DNA of 64,000 nucleotides from Vibrio sp. NTOU-M3 (lineage in GTDB: Bacteria > Pseudomonadota > Gammaproteobacteria > Enterobacterales > Vibrionaceae), in the NCBI RefSeq assembly GCF_040869035.1, contig NZ_CP162101.1, forward strand, positions 186,001 to 250,000, given 5' to 3'. Below the pieces are notes generated by a model. That model made no database searches, was not told the origin of the DNA, and saw only the letters and a list, made by a program, of their open reading frames with translations. Shown piece after piece: positions 11,183 through 21,186 of the stretch (the stretch's first letter is position 1; each line of letters starts with the position of its first letter). The position numbers were made by a program, and so were the translations under genes.

Positions 11183-11440
11183 ATGAATAAAAGTCGTGTA
11201 TTAGGCGTACTTGTTGCGCTTACTTCTGTAGTTGGCTTAATCTTTTTACTCTCTGCGGGTTCTCCTTTACCTGTAATTCAATGGCCAACTGAGGCTCTAA
11301 ATGGGCTAGCTTTCTCTTTTGCATGGGGCTTTGGTTTATCTAAATATCTGGCATATTCCGTTTCTGTTCTGTTTTTTATTGTGATAGCCATCGCTGGTTA
11401 CTTCGTCGGAACAAAACTCGCTAAGTGCCCATTCTGTTAA
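11183..11440 (+). CDS. Small two-helix membrane protein, unknown function
   Basis: 85 residues with two clear hydrophobic segments (about 6-25 and 57-78) and a C-terminal KCPFC that places a Cys-x-x-Cys pair at the very end. I do not recognise the family. It lies between the NifW-like gene and the endonuclease with its own upstream gap of about 130 bases. There is no obvious Shine-Dalgarno (upstream is GAAACGCT), so expression is less certain than for its neighbours. Confidence 0.5.
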   Translation: MNKSRVLGVLVALTSVVGLIFLLSAGSPLPVIQWPTEALNGLAFSFAWGFGLSKYLAYSVSVLFFIVIAIAGYFVGTKLAKCPFC

Positions 11441-11633
11441 ACAAGCGAAATGGTATTTACTCACAATGAAATGAAATCGATTGCATTTCATAACGACTGG
11501 TCGATTGCGAGATATGCTGCATAAATCTATGAAATTTAATCCTTAGTTAACACTAAAATGAGAACTTCGTAACCATCATTAAACCGATTTAAGTCTATGG
11601 TATCTGGGATTTTGATATCAGATCGGAGGTTAC

Positions 11634-13253
11634 ATGAAAACAAAAATCAACACTCTGAGCATACTGACCCTACTCTGCTCTCCACTCGTACAAGCCGAGA
11701 TTGTGAACGGTGACTTTGAACAATGGAATGGAAATAATCCATCCAATTGGACAATCATTGATTCAGGCATCGCCGTTACCCCTTCTAGCACCCAAATTAA
11801 AACCGGCGGACTCTCTGCAAAAGTTGCAGTCAATACAGCGAGCCAAAGCAGCACTGATTTATTGCAAACCATTAATGTTGAACAAGGAAAAAGCTATCCG
11901 TTCAACGTGTCGCTTTTCCATACCGAAGGTCACGTGAAAGCACGCTTGGTTGTGGATGGTTATCAAGGCTATTCTGATCCCGCTAAAACGAACCAATGGC
12001 AAACCATCAGTTACACCTACACCGCAAATAGCAATCAATCCATCCAAGTGGGCTTACGTTTTTACGACACTACTGGCTTTGACGGTTCAGAAGTCGTTTA
12101 TGTCGATAACTTTCAGCCAACAAGCGGTTCTGACACCACACCACCAGTAGAACAATGCCAAGATCACTCCGTGACCTTAACACTCACGACAGACAGTTAC
12201 GCGGCAGAAACCAGTTGGACCCTGAAAGACAGCCAGTCCCAAACGCTTTTCTCTGGCAATGGTTACGACAATTCAACCACCATTACAAAAACCATGTGCC
12301 TTGCCGATGGTGACTATCAGTTCATCATTAACGACAGCTACGGCGACGGTATCTGCTGTAGCGCTGGAAATGGCATCTATACGCTAGCAACAGACCAGCA
12401 AACACTCGCCTCTGGCGGAGAATTCCAATATAGCCAGACCACCGACTTTACCTTAGGTGATAGTGGCACCACGCCACCACCAACCGGAGATTATTATCAA
12501 GCTGCCGTAGGTAAAAACAGTTTTGAGCTAAAAACGGCGTTACACAACATCATTAAAACACATACCAGCCAAGGTTATTCTGCGGTTTGGAACCTAGTGA
12601 AAGAAGCCGATATCGACCGTTATTATGAAAATGATGGATCTATTCTAGACGTTTACTCGGAGAAACCTTCTGGGGCGGATTCGGTATCGTTCACCAAAGT
12701 GACCAACCAATGTGGCCAATACAGCAAAGAAGGCGATTGCTACAACCGAGAACACTCATTCCCGAAAAGTTGGTTTGGTGGCAAAGTCGAACCGATGAAT
12801 TCAGATGGCCATCACCTATTTGCAACCGACGGCTACGTCAATGCCAAACGCAGCAACTGGCCATTTGGTGAAGTCGGCTCTAGCTCTTACGTATCCAGTA
12901 ATGGTTCCAAACTTGGCTCTGCCAGTTCGCAGTTGGGATACAACGGCACCGTATTTGAACCGATTGATGAGTTCAAAGGAGACTTTGCCCGCGCCTACTT
13001 CTATATGGCAACCCGCTACGAAAATGTCATCGGTAATTGGCAAAACAACACAACGAACTCTGATGCGGTACTGAATGGCACGCGCACCACCGTATTCGAA
13101 CCTTGGGTACTCAGCATGCTAAAACGCTGGCATCAAAACGATCCAGTCAGTGAAAAAGAACGCCAACGTAATCAAGCCGTGTTCGAGTTTCAGGGTAATC
13201 GAAATCCATTTGTCGACCACCCAGAATTCGTCGGTCAAATTTGGGGCAACTAG
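11634..13253 (+). CDS. Secreted endonuclease I-family nuclease with accessory domains
   Basis: 539-residue exported nuclease. A signal peptide (to about residue 22, VQAE) is followed by a jelly-roll carbohydrate-binding-like domain (about 23-165), then a Cys-rich domain with the hallmark YGDGICCSAGNGIYTL (about 175-280), a short Pro/Thr linker, and the C-terminal endonuclease I domain. The ββα-metal-type catalytic stretch is NREHSFPKSWFGG, with H374 the likely general base, followed by DGHHLFATDGYVNAKR. It probably degrades extracellular DNA for nutrients or biofilm/NET escape. The RBS CGGAGG is seven bases or fewer from the ATG. It has its own terminator. Confidence 0.88.
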   Translation: MKTKINTLSILTLLCSPLVQAEIVNGDFEQWNGNNPSNWTIIDSGIAVTPSSTQIKTGGLSAKVAVNTASQSSTDLLQTINVEQGKSYPFNVSLFHTEGHVKARLVVDGYQGYSDPAKTNQWQTISYTYTANSNQSIQVGLRFYDTTGFDGSEVVYVDNFQPTSGSDTTPPVEQCQDHSVTLTLTTDSYAAETSWTLKDSQSQTLFSGNGYDNSTTITKTMCLADGDYQFIINDSYGDGICCSAGNGIYTLATDQQTLASGGEFQYSQTTDFTLGDSGTTPPPTGDYYQAAVGKNSFELKTALHNIIKTHTSQGYSAVWNLVKEADIDRYYENDGSILDVYSEKPSGADSVSFTKVTNQCGQYSKEGDCYNREHSFPKSWFGGKVEPMNSDGHHLFATDGYVNAKRSNWPFGEVGSSSYVSSNGSKLGSASSQLGYNGTVFEPIDEFKGDFARAYFYMATRYENVIGNWQNNTTNSDAVLNGTRTTVFEPWVLSMLKRWHQNDPVSEKERQRNQAVFEFQGNRNPFVDHPEFVGQIWGN

Positions 13254-13284
13254 AACCGCATCTTATTGAATTAAAATGGTAATG

Positions 13285-13313
13285 AACAAGCGCACCTAAC
13301 AGTGCGCTTGTTT
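13285..13313 (+). terminator. Intrinsic terminator of the endonuclease gene
   Basis: Perfect 11-bp stem AACAAGCGCAC / GTGCGCTTGTT with a six-base loop, ending in a short T-run. Confidence 0.85.
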
Positions 13314-13420
13314 CGTAAATACCCTCACAATACTTAGCGTTTTTATTTAGTGTGTTATGTGTCACATTTAGATGAGACAAATATGTATGACTAAATCTGC
13401 TCAGTCAGTGAGAGGTTACT

Positions 13421-14419
13421 ATGCTCAATATTGCTTTCTTCAGTACAAAAAACTACGACGAAACCTCCTTCAACACCGCCAACACCAACCCCGAGGTTCA
13501 GTTCCACTTCCATGACTTCCGTCTCAACGAAAAAACGGCACAAATGGCAAAGGGAAGTGACGTTGTGTGTGCATTCGTCAATGACAACCTATCCCGACCA
13601 GTGCTTGAAAAACTGGCTGGTTATGGTGTTAAGATCATTGCTATGCGTTGTGCTGGGTTTGATAAAGTCGATCTTGAGGCAGCCAAAGAACTTGGCCTCC
13701 AAGTCGTGCGCGTTCCAGCTTATTCGCCTGAAGCTGTCGCCGAACATACGGTCGGTATGATGATGTGCCTAAATCGTCGCTTGCATAAGGCGTATCAACG
13801 CACTAGAGATGCCAATTTCTCTTTAGATGGACTGGTTGGCTTTAACTTCTTTGGTAAAACTATTGGCGTAATTGGCTCTGGCAAAATTGGCATTGCAGCA
13901 ATGCGTATTTTTAAAGGTCTTGGCATGAATATTCTCTGCTTTGACCCATATGAAAACCCACAAGCGATTGAACTGGGTGCAACGTATTGCTCTTTAGATA
14001 CGTTATTCGCTCAGTCAGACATCATTTCTCTGCATTGTCCATTAACACCTGAGAACAAGCACTTACTCAACGAACAAGCGTTCAATCAAATGAAAGACGG
14101 TGTGATGATAATTAACACCAGCCGTGGGAAATTACTCGACTCGGCGGCGGCGATTGAAGCCTTGAAGAAAGGTAAGATCGGCGCATTGGGCTTAGATGTT
14201 TATGACAATGAGAAAGACTTGTTCTTCCAAGACAAGTCGAATGACATCATTGTCGACGACGTATTCCGCCGGCTTTCAGCTTGTCATAATGTGCTGTTTA
14301 CAGGCCACCAAGCTTTTCTGACTAATGAAGCGCTACATAACATCGCAACCACAACGCTCGATAGCGTTGGTAAGTTCTTTGCCGGCGAAACCTCGGGAAA
14401 TGAACTGATTGAATTGTAA
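13421..14419 (+). CDS. ldhA: D-lactate dehydrogenase (fermentative, NAD-dependent)
   Basis: 332-residue D-2-hydroxyacid dehydrogenase that reduces pyruvate to D-lactate. N-terminal catalytic half with MRCAGFDKVDL and VPAYSPEAVAEHTVG. NAD-binding Rossmann motif GVIGSGKIG near residue 147. The catalytic Arg lies in NTSRGKLLD and the catalytic His in LFTGHQAFLT. The length and these motifs match LdhA-type enzymes. Upstream GAGAGG gives a good ribosome-binding site. Monocistronic, with a strong terminator. Confidence 0.9.
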   Translation: MLNIAFFSTKNYDETSFNTANTNPEVQFHFHDFRLNEKTAQMAKGSDVVCAFVNDNLSRPVLEKLAGYGVKIIAMRCAGFDKVDLEAAKELGLQVVRVPAYSPEAVAEHTVGMMMCLNRRLHKAYQRTRDANFSLDGLVGFNFFGKTIGVIGSGKIGIAAMRIFKGLGMNILCFDPYENPQAIELGATYCSLDTLFAQSDIISLHCPLTPENKHLLNEQAFNQMKDGVMIINTSRGKLLDSAAAIEALKKGKIGALGLDVYDNEKDLFFQDKSNDIIVDDVFRRLSACHNVLFTGHQAFLTNEALHNIATTTLDSVGKFFAGETSGNELIEL

Positions 14420-14424
14420 TTGGA

Positions 14425-14459
14425 AAAGCCCTCACGTTTATCGTGAGGGCTTTGGTTTT
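14425..14459. terminator. Strong terminator after ldhA, possibly bidirectional
   Basis: Perfect 12-bp stem AAAGCCCTCACG / CGTGAGGGCTTT with loop TTTAT, followed by GGTTTT on the plus strand and CTTTTCC on the minus strand. It separates ldhA from the convergent etfA. Confidence 0.85.
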
Positions 14460-14543
14460 AACTAGGCCAGTCAATCGTCGTTACGGAGTCACCATACCAA
14501 CCTGCCATCCAAACGGATCACGGCTCAATAACAGCTGACAAAC

Positions 14544-15491
14544 TTAAATGGCTTCGATTAACTCCGGAAGAATGTCAAACAAGTCACCGACTAGGCCATA
14601 GTCTGCTACTTGAAATATTGGGGCATCCGGATCGCTGTTGATTGCGACAATCACTTTTGAATCTTTCATTCCCGCCAAGTGTTGGATCGCACCTGAAATG
14701 CCCACAGCAATATAGAGCTCTGGGGCGACAATTTTTCCCGTCTGGCCAACTTGCAAGTCATTGGAGACAAACCCTGCATCGACCGCAGCACGAGATGCCC
14801 CAATGGCTCCGCCTAATTTGTCTGCCAACTGCTCCACCATTGCAAAGTTCTCTTTGCTGCCAAGTCCTCGTCCCCCAGACACCACCACTTTGGCCGCTGG
14901 TAGCTCAGGTCGCTCACTGGCAACTTTTTCTTGCGAGACTAATGTTGAAAGTGCATTTGGAAAAACGGGCTCCAGTCGCTGGATAGCACACACAGGGCTG
15001 CCAGTGATCTTTTCCGCATCAAACGCAGAGCTTCTCACCGTAATCACTTTAATCACATCATTCGATTGCACTTGAGCAAGCACATTTCCCGCATAAATTG
15101 GCCTTACCACCGTATCGGGGGATTCGATAGCAATCACATCTGATAGCTGACCCACATCCAGCATTGCTGCGACTCTTGGTAGCAAGTTCTTCCCTGTGGT
15201 GGTTGCCGCGGCCAAGATATGAGAATAGGTTTTGCCAAGTTCACTGACTAATTGCGATAGGTTTTCAGCAAGTTGAGGTTGGTAAGCTTCATTCTCAACG
15301 AACAGAACCTGACTGATCCCCTCGATTTGACTCGCTTGCTTGGCGACATTTTCGCAATCAAAACCAATAACCAGCAGGGATACATCAAAGCCAATTTGTT
15401 TGGCAGCATTTAGAGTACACAAAGTGTCCGTGGATAACGTTTGATGATCATGTTCAGCGACAACAAGCACCGCTTGATTTATCTCTTTCAT
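14544..15491 (-). CDS. etfA: Electron transfer flavoprotein alpha subunit
   Basis: 315-residue FAD-binding ETF subunit that accepts electrons from acyl-CoA dehydrogenases and hands them to ETF-quinone oxidoreductase. The C-terminal FAD domain shows [23 protein letters not shown] and [20 protein letters not shown], diagnostic for EtfA. It follows etfB after eight bases with a strong AGGAGGGG ribosome-binding site. Gene context next to ETF-QO and the leucine/valine acyl-CoA dehydrogenases places it in branched-chain amino acid oxidation. Confidence 0.95.
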   Translation of the reverse strand: MKEINQAVLVVAEHDHQTLSTDTLCTLNAAKQIGFDVSLLVIGFDCENVAKQASQIEGISQVLFVENEAYQPQLAENLSQLVSELGKTYSHILAAATTTGKNLLPRVAAMLDVGQLSDVIAIESPDTVVRPIYAGNVLAQVQSNDVIKVITVRSSAFDAEKITGSPVCAIQRLEPVFPNALSTLVSQEKVASERPELPAAKVVVSGGRGLGSKENFAMVEQLADKLGGAIGASRAAVDAGFVSNDLQVGQTGKIVAPELYIAVGISGAIQHLAGMKDSKVIVAINSDPDAPIFQVADYGLVGDLFDILPELIEAI

Positions 15492-15499
15492 GTCCCCTC

Positions 15500-16255
15500 C
15501 TACTCGATGACTTTGGCTTCGTGTTTCAGCTTATCAACCAGCTCAGTAACCGTGGCTACACGCTCTCCCGCTTTTCGCTGTGGTGGCAACATGACCTGCA
15601 ACACACGCTGCCTAACACTGATGTCCACCCCTAAGCTTTCTGCTGCAATCACATCTAGTGGCTTTCGCTTTGCCTTCATAATGTTCGGAAGCGATGCATA
15701 CCTAGGTTCATTTAAACGAAGATCCGTACTGATCACCGCAGGTAGCTGCAACTTCACTGTTTCTAACCCGCCATCGATCTCTCGTGTCACCAAGACGGAT
15801 TCACCTTCAACCGTTACTTTGGATGCAAAGGTGCCTTGAGGTCGCTGTGCAATCGCCGCAAGCATTTGAGCCACTTGATTATTATCGCTGTCTATCGACT
15901 GCTTACCCAGAATGACTAAAGTCGCTTGCTCTTGCTGCATCACCGCATGCAATAACTTGGCGACGGCTAAAGGCTCAAGTGACAATGAGGTTTCGACGTG
16001 AATCGCTCTATCCGCCCCCAGAGCGAGAGCCGATCGAAGCTGTTCTTGGCAAGCAGTTTCACCAATGGACACCACTATTACTTCTTCTTCTGCCGCGCCT
16101 GATTCTTTCAGGCGAATCGCCTCTTCCACTGCGATTTCACAAAAAGGATTCATCGCCATTTTGACATTGTTTGTTTCAACACCGGAGCCATCACTCTTAA
16201 CTCTCACTTTAACGTAAGGATCGATGACTCGTTTTATCGCAACCAGAATTTTCAC
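15500..16255 (-). CDS. etfB: Electron transfer flavoprotein beta subunit
   Basis: 251-residue EtfB, the AMP-binding partner of EtfA. Typical start [20 protein letters not shown], conserved [17 protein letters not shown], and [11 protein letters not shown] near residue 120. The start codon is GTG, preceded by a GAGGGGG ribosome-binding site. First gene of the leftward etfBA operon; the LiuR-type box about 140 bases upstream lies in the region shared with the divergent ETF-QO gene. Confidence 0.95.
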   Translation of the reverse strand: MKILVAIKRVIDPYVKVRVKSDGSGVETNNVKMAMNPFCEIAVEEAIRLKESGAAEEEVIVVSIGETACQEQLRSALALGADRAIHVETSLSLEPLAVAKLLHAVMQQEQATLVILGKQSIDSDNNQVAQMLAAIAQRPQGTFASKVTVEGESVLVTREIDGGLETVKLQLPAVISTDLRLNEPRYASLPNIMKAKRKPLDVIAAESLGVDISVRQRVLQVMLPPQRKAGERVATVTELVDKLKHEAKVIE

Positions 16256-16394
16256 AGTGCCCCCTCATGTAAGAACCGCCACAGTTAAAATAATGCATTG
16301 ATTTGAAAGATCATTTGTCTATCTCACACTTGATTTACTTCGATTTAACGGCATAAATTGCGTGCGTTTAATCCTATTAAAGAGCTTAGTAAAG

Positions 16395-16410
16395 TTTACG
16401 TTTACGTCAA
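16395..16410 (+). promoter_or_regulatory. LiuR-type operator between etfBA and ETF-QO
   Basis: TTTACGTTTACGTCAA matches the two boxes in front of liuR (26099 and 26128) apart from the central dinucleotide orientation; all three fit TTKACGTWWACGTMAA. LiuR, a MerR-family regulator of branched-chain amino acid use in proteobacteria, is known to bind such ACGT-rich palindromes. It lies about 60-75 bases before the ETF-QO start and probably controls both divergent units. Confidence 0.7.
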
Positions 16411-16472
16411 CTGGACTATATTTAATAGCAACTCATGTGTTGATGGATAGGCGCACTATGGAAAGAGAAGTC

Positions 16473-18125
16473 ATGGAATTTGACGTTGTCATTGTCGGAG
16501 CTGGCCCAGCTGGTCTGGCAGCCGCCTGCAAGCTCGCTCAGCTTGGCCATAATATGCAGCAAGAGATTAATATTTGCGTTGTAGAGAAAGGCGCTGACGT
16601 TGGCGCGCATATCCTTTCTGGAGCTTTGCTTGAAACCACTGCTTTAGAAGAACTGTTTCCTGATTGGCAAACAATGGACGCCCCTGTTAATACCCATGTC
16701 ACCGATGACCAATTGCTTTACTTAACGTCTGCAAATAATCATATCTCTCTTCCCGAATTTCTTACCCCAAAACCCATGCATAATACGCACGACAACTATG
16801 TCATTAGCTTAGCCAATCTTTGTCGCTGGTTGGCTCAACAGGCAGAAGCGCTAGGTGTGGCGATCTTTCCCGGCTTTCCTGCTGCAAACATCAAATATGA
16901 CGACCATGGCCATGTCGCTGGTGTAATAACCCAAGATATGGGGCTCGATAAACAAGGACAACCAAAAGATAATTTTGAACCAGGAATTGAACTCAAAGCG
17001 AAATACACCCTTTTCTCAGAAGGCGCTCGCGGCCATCTGGGCAAACAACTCATTAAACGATTTGAGCTCAACAAAGGAAAACAGCCACAGCATTACGCTC
17101 TTGGTATCAAAGAGATCTGGCAACTACCGGAAGCGCATCCGAAATTTCAACAAGGGCTCGCATTACATACCACAGGATGGCCATTGAGCGAGACAAATTC
17201 GACCGGCGGTGGCTTTGTTTACCACAGTGAAAACAACCAAATCGTGGTTGGGTTAATCACGGACTTAAACTACCAAAATCCATATTTAAGTCCATTTGAC
17301 GAGTTTCAACGATACAAGCATCACCCAGCAATCAGACCTTTTCTCGAAGGGGGTGAGCGCATCGCATATGGCGCAAGAGCAATAGCCAAAGGCGGGCTGC
17401 ATGCGTTGCCCAAACAGCAGTTTCCCGGCGGTATATTGATTGGTTGTGATGCGGGCACCTTGAATGCAGCTAAAATTAAAGGCACTCATACCGCGATGAA
17501 ATCCGGAATGCTGGCTGCCGAAGCCGTATTCGCTGAGCTAACCGCCGGAAATGCGTTAACAGAACCGGATTATCAATCTTTATTTCAGGCATCATGGCTA
17601 TACCAAGAGCTATTAGAAGGTCGGAACTTTAGCGCGGCGCAACATCGATTTGGTAGTGTACTTGGAGGAATGCTGTCAACGTTTGAGCACAATATTTGGA
17701 TGAAACTGACGGGCAAGATTGCACCTTGGCATCTTGATGACCCATGCCCTGATTACGTCAACCTAAAGCATGCTTCACAGTGTCATCCCATCACCTATCA
17801 AAAACCTGATGGCAAGATTAGTTTTGATAAAAACTCTTCTTTGTATTTATCCGGCACGCAACATGAAGAAAACCAGCCATGTCATTTGGTTTTGTCCAGC
17901 CAAAGCATACCCATTAACAATCATCTCGTGATGTTCGAAGAGCCAGCGCAGCGTTACTGCCCTGCTGGCGTCTATGAAATTGTGTCTGTCGAGGGGACGA
18001 ACAAGCTTCAAATCAATGCGGCAAACTGCCTACATTGCAAAACTTGTGACATTAAAGATCCATCGCAAAACATTACATGGCGAACACCAGAAGGTGGCGG
18101 AGGGCCGGGCTATCAGAATATGTAA
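16473..18125 (+). CDS. Electron transfer flavoprotein-ubiquinone oxidoreductase
   Basis: 550-residue membrane-associated flavo/iron-sulfur protein that moves electrons from reduced ETF to ubiquinone. N-terminal FAD motif VIVGAGPAGLAAA; the ETF-QO signature region GARAIAKGGLHALPK; C-terminal 4Fe-4S ferredoxin-like domain with RYCPAGVYE and NCLHCKTCDIKDP. Long upstream in-frame extensions exist (to 16362), but conserved sequence begins at MEFDVVIVGAG and GGAAAGAGAAG lies just before ATG 16473, so I prefer that start; ATG 16458 is an alternative. Divergent from etfBA. Confidence 0.93.
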   Translation: MEFDVVIVGAGPAGLAAACKLAQLGHNMQQEINICVVEKGADVGAHILSGALLETTALEELFPDWQTMDAPVNTHVTDDQLLYLTSANNHISLPEFLTPKPMHNTHDNYVISLANLCRWLAQQAEALGVAIFPGFPAANIKYDDHGHVAGVITQDMGLDKQGQPKDNFEPGIELKAKYTLFSEGARGHLGKQLIKRFELNKGKQPQHYALGIKEIWQLPEAHPKFQQGLALHTTGWPLSETNSTGGGFVYHSENNQIVVGLITDLNYQNPYLSPFDEFQRYKHHPAIRPFLEGGERIAYGARAIAKGGLHALPKQQFPGGILIGCDAGTLNAAKIKGTHTAMKSGMLAAEAVFAELTAGNALTEPDYQSLFQASWLYQELLEGRNFSAAQHRFGSVLGGMLSTFEHNIWMKLTGKIAPWHLDDPCPDYVNLKHASQCHPITYQKPDGKISFDKNSSLYLSGTQHEENQPCHLVLSSQSIPINNHLVMFEEPAQRYCPAGVYEIVSVEGTNKLQINAANCLHCKTCDIKDPSQNITWRTPEGGGGPGYQNM

Positions 18126-18276
18126 TGTATTTTATTTCAATGTGGACTGACGACATAGTGATTAGGGGCTGTTGATCTTTCGAGATGATTTTTGCAGCAA
18201 TTTTGGGGGAGCTTTATACAAGACAGAGCTTAGTCGGTGCGCTCTACATCAACGAGCGATAACGCAGTAGAAATAA

Positions 18277-18308
18277 GCGCGAAGGCTTTTAGTAGATAGG
18301 CTTCGCGC
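18277..18308. repeat. Perfect hairpin between the ETF-QO and SDR genes
   Basis: GCGCGAAG (18277-18284) and CTTCGCGC (18301-18308) form a perfect 8-bp stem with a 16-base loop in the 214-base gap between convergent genes. There is no T-run. The flanking sequence (18165-18270) is unusually GC-balanced for an intergenic region here, and could be a relic of a mobile element or a shared 3'-end structure. Confidence 0.35.
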
Positions 18309-18339
18309 ACAGTGAGCCAATAGACATGACCGTTTGATT

Positions 18340-19098
18340 TTACATCCTGATCCCACCATCGATCTCTAACACGCGGCCTGTCACATAATCATTTTCTAAG
18401 ATGAATTTGACTGTATGAGCAATTTCATTCGCTTCCCCCATTCGCCCTATCGGGATCATCTTTTCAAATCGCTCAATGGCTTCTGGCTTCATTTGTTGAG
18501 CCATGGCTGTATGAATTAACCCCGGCGCAATGGCCGCAGCACGAATGCCATATCGCGCAAGTTCCTTCGCCCATGTAGTGGCTAACGCCGCGACAGCAGC
18601 TTTAGATGCCGCATAATTGCTTTGTCCGATATTCCCGGCACGAGAAACACTGGAAATGTTAATGATCACGCCCTTAGTATGTGTTTCAATCATCTTGGCG
18701 GCGGCTTCACGCCCACATAAAAAAGTACCGGTTAAGTTAACGTTAATAACAGAGTTAAACTGTTCCAGCGACATTTTCGTTAATTGACCATCTTTTGATT
18801 TGACCAACAAACCATCACGTAAGATCCCTGCGTTGTTAACCAAACCATCAAGCTGCCCAAAGTCAGCCACAATATCGTCAAAAACCTGCACCACATCCGC
18901 TTCTTTGGTGATATCGAGTGAGTAACATAAGGCTTTAGTGCCCAGCATATTACACTGTTCTTGTGTGCTATGAAGGCCCTCTTCATTGACATCAATAAGC
19001 GCCAACTCAGCTCCTGCTTGAGCAAGTGTAATTGCCATCATTTGGCCTAATCCTTGCCCTGCTCCAGTAATCGCAATTACACTCTCTTTCAGTTCCAT
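18340..19098 (-). CDS. Short-chain dehydrogenase (3-hydroxyacyl-CoA dehydrogenase type)
   Basis: 252-residue SDR with cofactor motif [16 protein letters not shown], and the catalytic Ser-Tyr-Lys in [18 protein letters not shown]. Being last in the valine/isoleucine operon, it probably oxidises a hydroxyacyl-CoA such as 2-methyl-3-hydroxybutyryl-CoA in isoleucine breakdown; a FabG-like reductase role is less likely here. I start at ATG 19098, 13 bases after mmsB, because TTGGAGAAG precedes it and SDR homology starts there; an upstream in-frame ATG at 19143 overlaps mmsB. Confidence 0.85.
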   Translation of the reverse strand: MELKESVIAITGAGQGLGQMMAITLAQAGAELALIDVNEEGLHSTQEQCNMLGTKALCYSLDITKEADVVQVFDDIVADFGQLDGLVNNAGILRDGLLVKSKDGQLTKMSLEQFNSVINVNLTGTFLCGREAAAKMIETHTKGVIINISSVSRAGNIGQSNYAASKAAVAALATTWAKELARYGIRAAAIAPGLIHTAMAQQMKPEAIERFEKMIPIGRMGEANEIAHTVKFILENDYVTGRVLEIDGGIRM

Positions 19099-19111
19099 GT
19101 TACTTCTCCAA

Positions 19112-20020
19112 TTAAGGCTTCGACTGTTGCCTGTAAAACTCAAACAAACTTGAAAAGTCTAGCTCTTCATTGCCATTCGCGTTATGAAATGCATATAAGT
19201 TTCTTGCCAGCGCCCCCATTGGAATAGAGGATTGGCTCTTAGATGCGGCTTCCAAGCCAAGACCAAGATCTTTTAGCATCAGTTTAGCCATAAAACCCGG
19301 TTGATACTGATTACTTGCCGGTGAATTTTCCATGATCCCCGGGCATGGGTTGTAAAGTTCCAATGCCCAGTTACGCCCTGAGCTTTGCAACATAATATTC
19401 GACAACACTTGAGGGTCGAGCCCATTATCAATACCCAGATTAAGCGCTTCACAAGTACCGGACATCAAAATTCCGAGCATCAGGTTATTGCAGATTTTAC
19501 CCATCTGTCCGTCACCAGCCTTACCAGCGTGGAAGATGTTTTTACCCATATGGGTTAAAACCTGCTCAGCTTTAGTGAATGCAGCATCACTACCACCAAC
19601 AATAAAGGTTAATGTGCCTGCCTTTGCGCCTGCTACACCACCAGAAACTGGCGCGTCGACAAACTCAAGACCATGCCTTTCAGCCTCACTTGCTACTAAC
19701 CTTGCGGAATCTGGGTCAATGGTTGATGAGTCAATCAAAAAGGTATTTTGTGCCACTAGCTTGAGTAGCCCCACACCACCACTATGATCGCCTAGATACA
19801 CCGCGCGAACATGCTCGCCAGCCGGGAGCATAGTGATTACTACATCGGCTCCCGCAACCACTTCCTCGGCACTGTTTGCAACTTTTGCTCCCTGCGCAGC
19901 AACACTTTCCGTTGCCGCTGTATTGAGGTCAAACACTTGTACTTGCTTACCGGCAGCGAGTAAGTTTGCTGCCATGGGGGCCCCCATGTTACCGAGGCCA
20001 ATAAAGGCAATTGTGTTCAT
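19112..20020 (-). CDS. mmsB: 3-hydroxyisobutyrate dehydrogenase
   Basis: 302-residue NAD-dependent beta-hydroxyacid dehydrogenase converting 3-hydroxyisobutyrate to methylmalonate semialdehyde in valine catabolism. Rossmann motif [15 protein letters not shown] at the N-terminus; substrate-site [16 protein letters not shown] near residue 115; catalytic Lys in [13 protein letters not shown] 20020 is chosen over an in-frame ATG at 20050 because TAGGGGGAAA lies just upstream and homology begins at [10 protein letters not shown]. It supplies the substrate of MmsA, encoded three genes upstream in the same operon. Confidence 0.92.
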   Translation of the reverse strand: MNTIAFIGLGNMGAPMAANLLAAGKQVQVFDLNTAATESVAAQGAKVANSAEEVVAGADVVITMLPAGEHVRAVYLGDHSGGVGLLKLVAQNTFLIDSSTIDPDSARLVASEAERHGLEFVDAPVSGGVAGAKAGTLTFIVGGSDAAFTKAEQVLTHMGKNIFHAGKAGDGQMGKICNNLMLGILMSGTCEALNLGIDNGLDPQVLSNIMLQSSGRNWALELYNPCPGIMENSPASNQYQPGFMAKLMLKDLGLGLEAASKSQSSIPMGALARNLYAFHNANGNEELDFSSLFEFYRQQSKP

Positions 20021-20030
20021 TTGTTTCCCC

Positions 20031-21167
20031 CTATTCTGCTTCCTGCCCAAGATCTTTTAATGGATGCTCACCTTCCGGCCACAAAGAGGTGAAGAGCTCG
20101 TCAATCACCTTTTCATCAACCGCATTAACGCTATTAAACATCCAGTTAGGTTGACCATCTTTGTCAATGAGCCGCGCTCTAACGCCTTCTTGAAACTCAC
20201 CAAGCAGCGCACTTCTAACGGAAAGATTGAGCTCCACTTGAAAACACTCGGCCAATGATAATGTGTGACAGCGAGTAACCTGACGAAAGCATATATGAAC
20301 GGTAATCGCACTGCCTTCGGCTAAAGTATGTTTTGCCTGAGACAGCCATTTGCTGTCCCCCTTCAATGACAAAATTTGTTCGCACATCACACCAAGATCC
20401 TCACCTGAACAAATCTGCTTGATGGTTGGAAGATATAAAGTCATCTGACTGACTGGCATATTGTCCCGAAACTGGCGCGATAAGGCTTCGATCACTTCAG
20501 TCACCGCAAGATGGGCATTATCTTTCTTATTCCAATGCGTACCTTGCAGCGTTTTAATGAGCTCTTCTTTTTGCTCGGACAATAAAAAATGATCCGCCAT
20601 ATTAATCGACAATGCATCACAAGCATTTACTGATGCACCTGTTAAACCCAAAAACAGCCCGACTCTTTCATCCAATTGATTAAGAAACCATGTACCGCCC
20701 ACATCAGGGTAAAGACCAATGTTGATCTCTGGCATGGCTAAACGTGAGGCTGGAGTAACGATCTTATGGCTCGTTCCCATAAATAGCCCCATTCCACCGC
20801 CCATAACGATGCCATCACCCCAGCCAATAATGGGTTTAGAATAAGTATGAATGCGATAGTCACATTCGTATTCGACGGTAAAAAACTCGGTGCAGAAGTC
20901 TTGGGTTTCTTGCTTTGTTTTGTCTCGCATCACGTTGTGCATCGTCCGCACATCGCCACCAGCGCAAAATGCTCTTTCACCCGCACCTTGCATGAACACA
21001 CAGACGAGATGCGCGTCATCTTCCCAAGCCTTTAACTGCTCATTAAGCTGCTTGAGCATCGTCAGTGTTAGCGCGTTGAGTGATGTAGCGTTGTCGAGTG
21101 TCGCAATGCCAATTTTATGCTGACCATCACTACAATAACGTTCTTCAAAACTCACCCTATCGACCAT
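20031..21167 (-). CDS. 3-hydroxyisobutyryl-CoA hydrolase
   Basis: 378-residue crotonase-superfamily hydrolase, longer than hydratases as expected for HIBCH. Conserved GERAFCAGGDVR (oxyanion-hole region), GDGIVMGGGMGLFMG, and MPEINIGLYPDVGGTWFL with the catalytic Glu and Asp of the family. It releases free 3-hydroxyisobutyrate for MmsB, ten bases before that gene. The full context (hydratase upstream, dehydrogenase downstream) supports HIBCH rather than a generic enoyl-CoA hydratase. Confidence 0.9.
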   Translation of the reverse strand: MVDRVSFEERYCSDGQHKIGIATLDNATSLNALTLTMLKQLNEQLKAWEDDAHLVCVFMQGAGERAFCAGGDVRTMHNVMRDKTKQETQDFCTEFFTVEYECDYRIHTYSKPIIGWGDGIVMGGGMGLFMGTSHKIVTPASRLAMPEINIGLYPDVGGTWFLNQLDERVGLFLGLTGASVNACDALSINMADHFLLSEQKEELIKTLQGTHWNKKDNAHLAVTEVIEALSRQFRDNMPVSQMTLYLPTIKQICSGEDLGVMCEQILSLKGDSKWLSQAKHTLAEGSAITVHICFRQVTRCHTLSLAECFQVELNLSVRSALLGEFQEGVRARLIDKDGQPNWMFNSVNAVDEKVIDELFTSLWPEGEHPLKDLGQEAE

Positions 21168-21186
21168 AAAGCCTCCAACCTGATTT

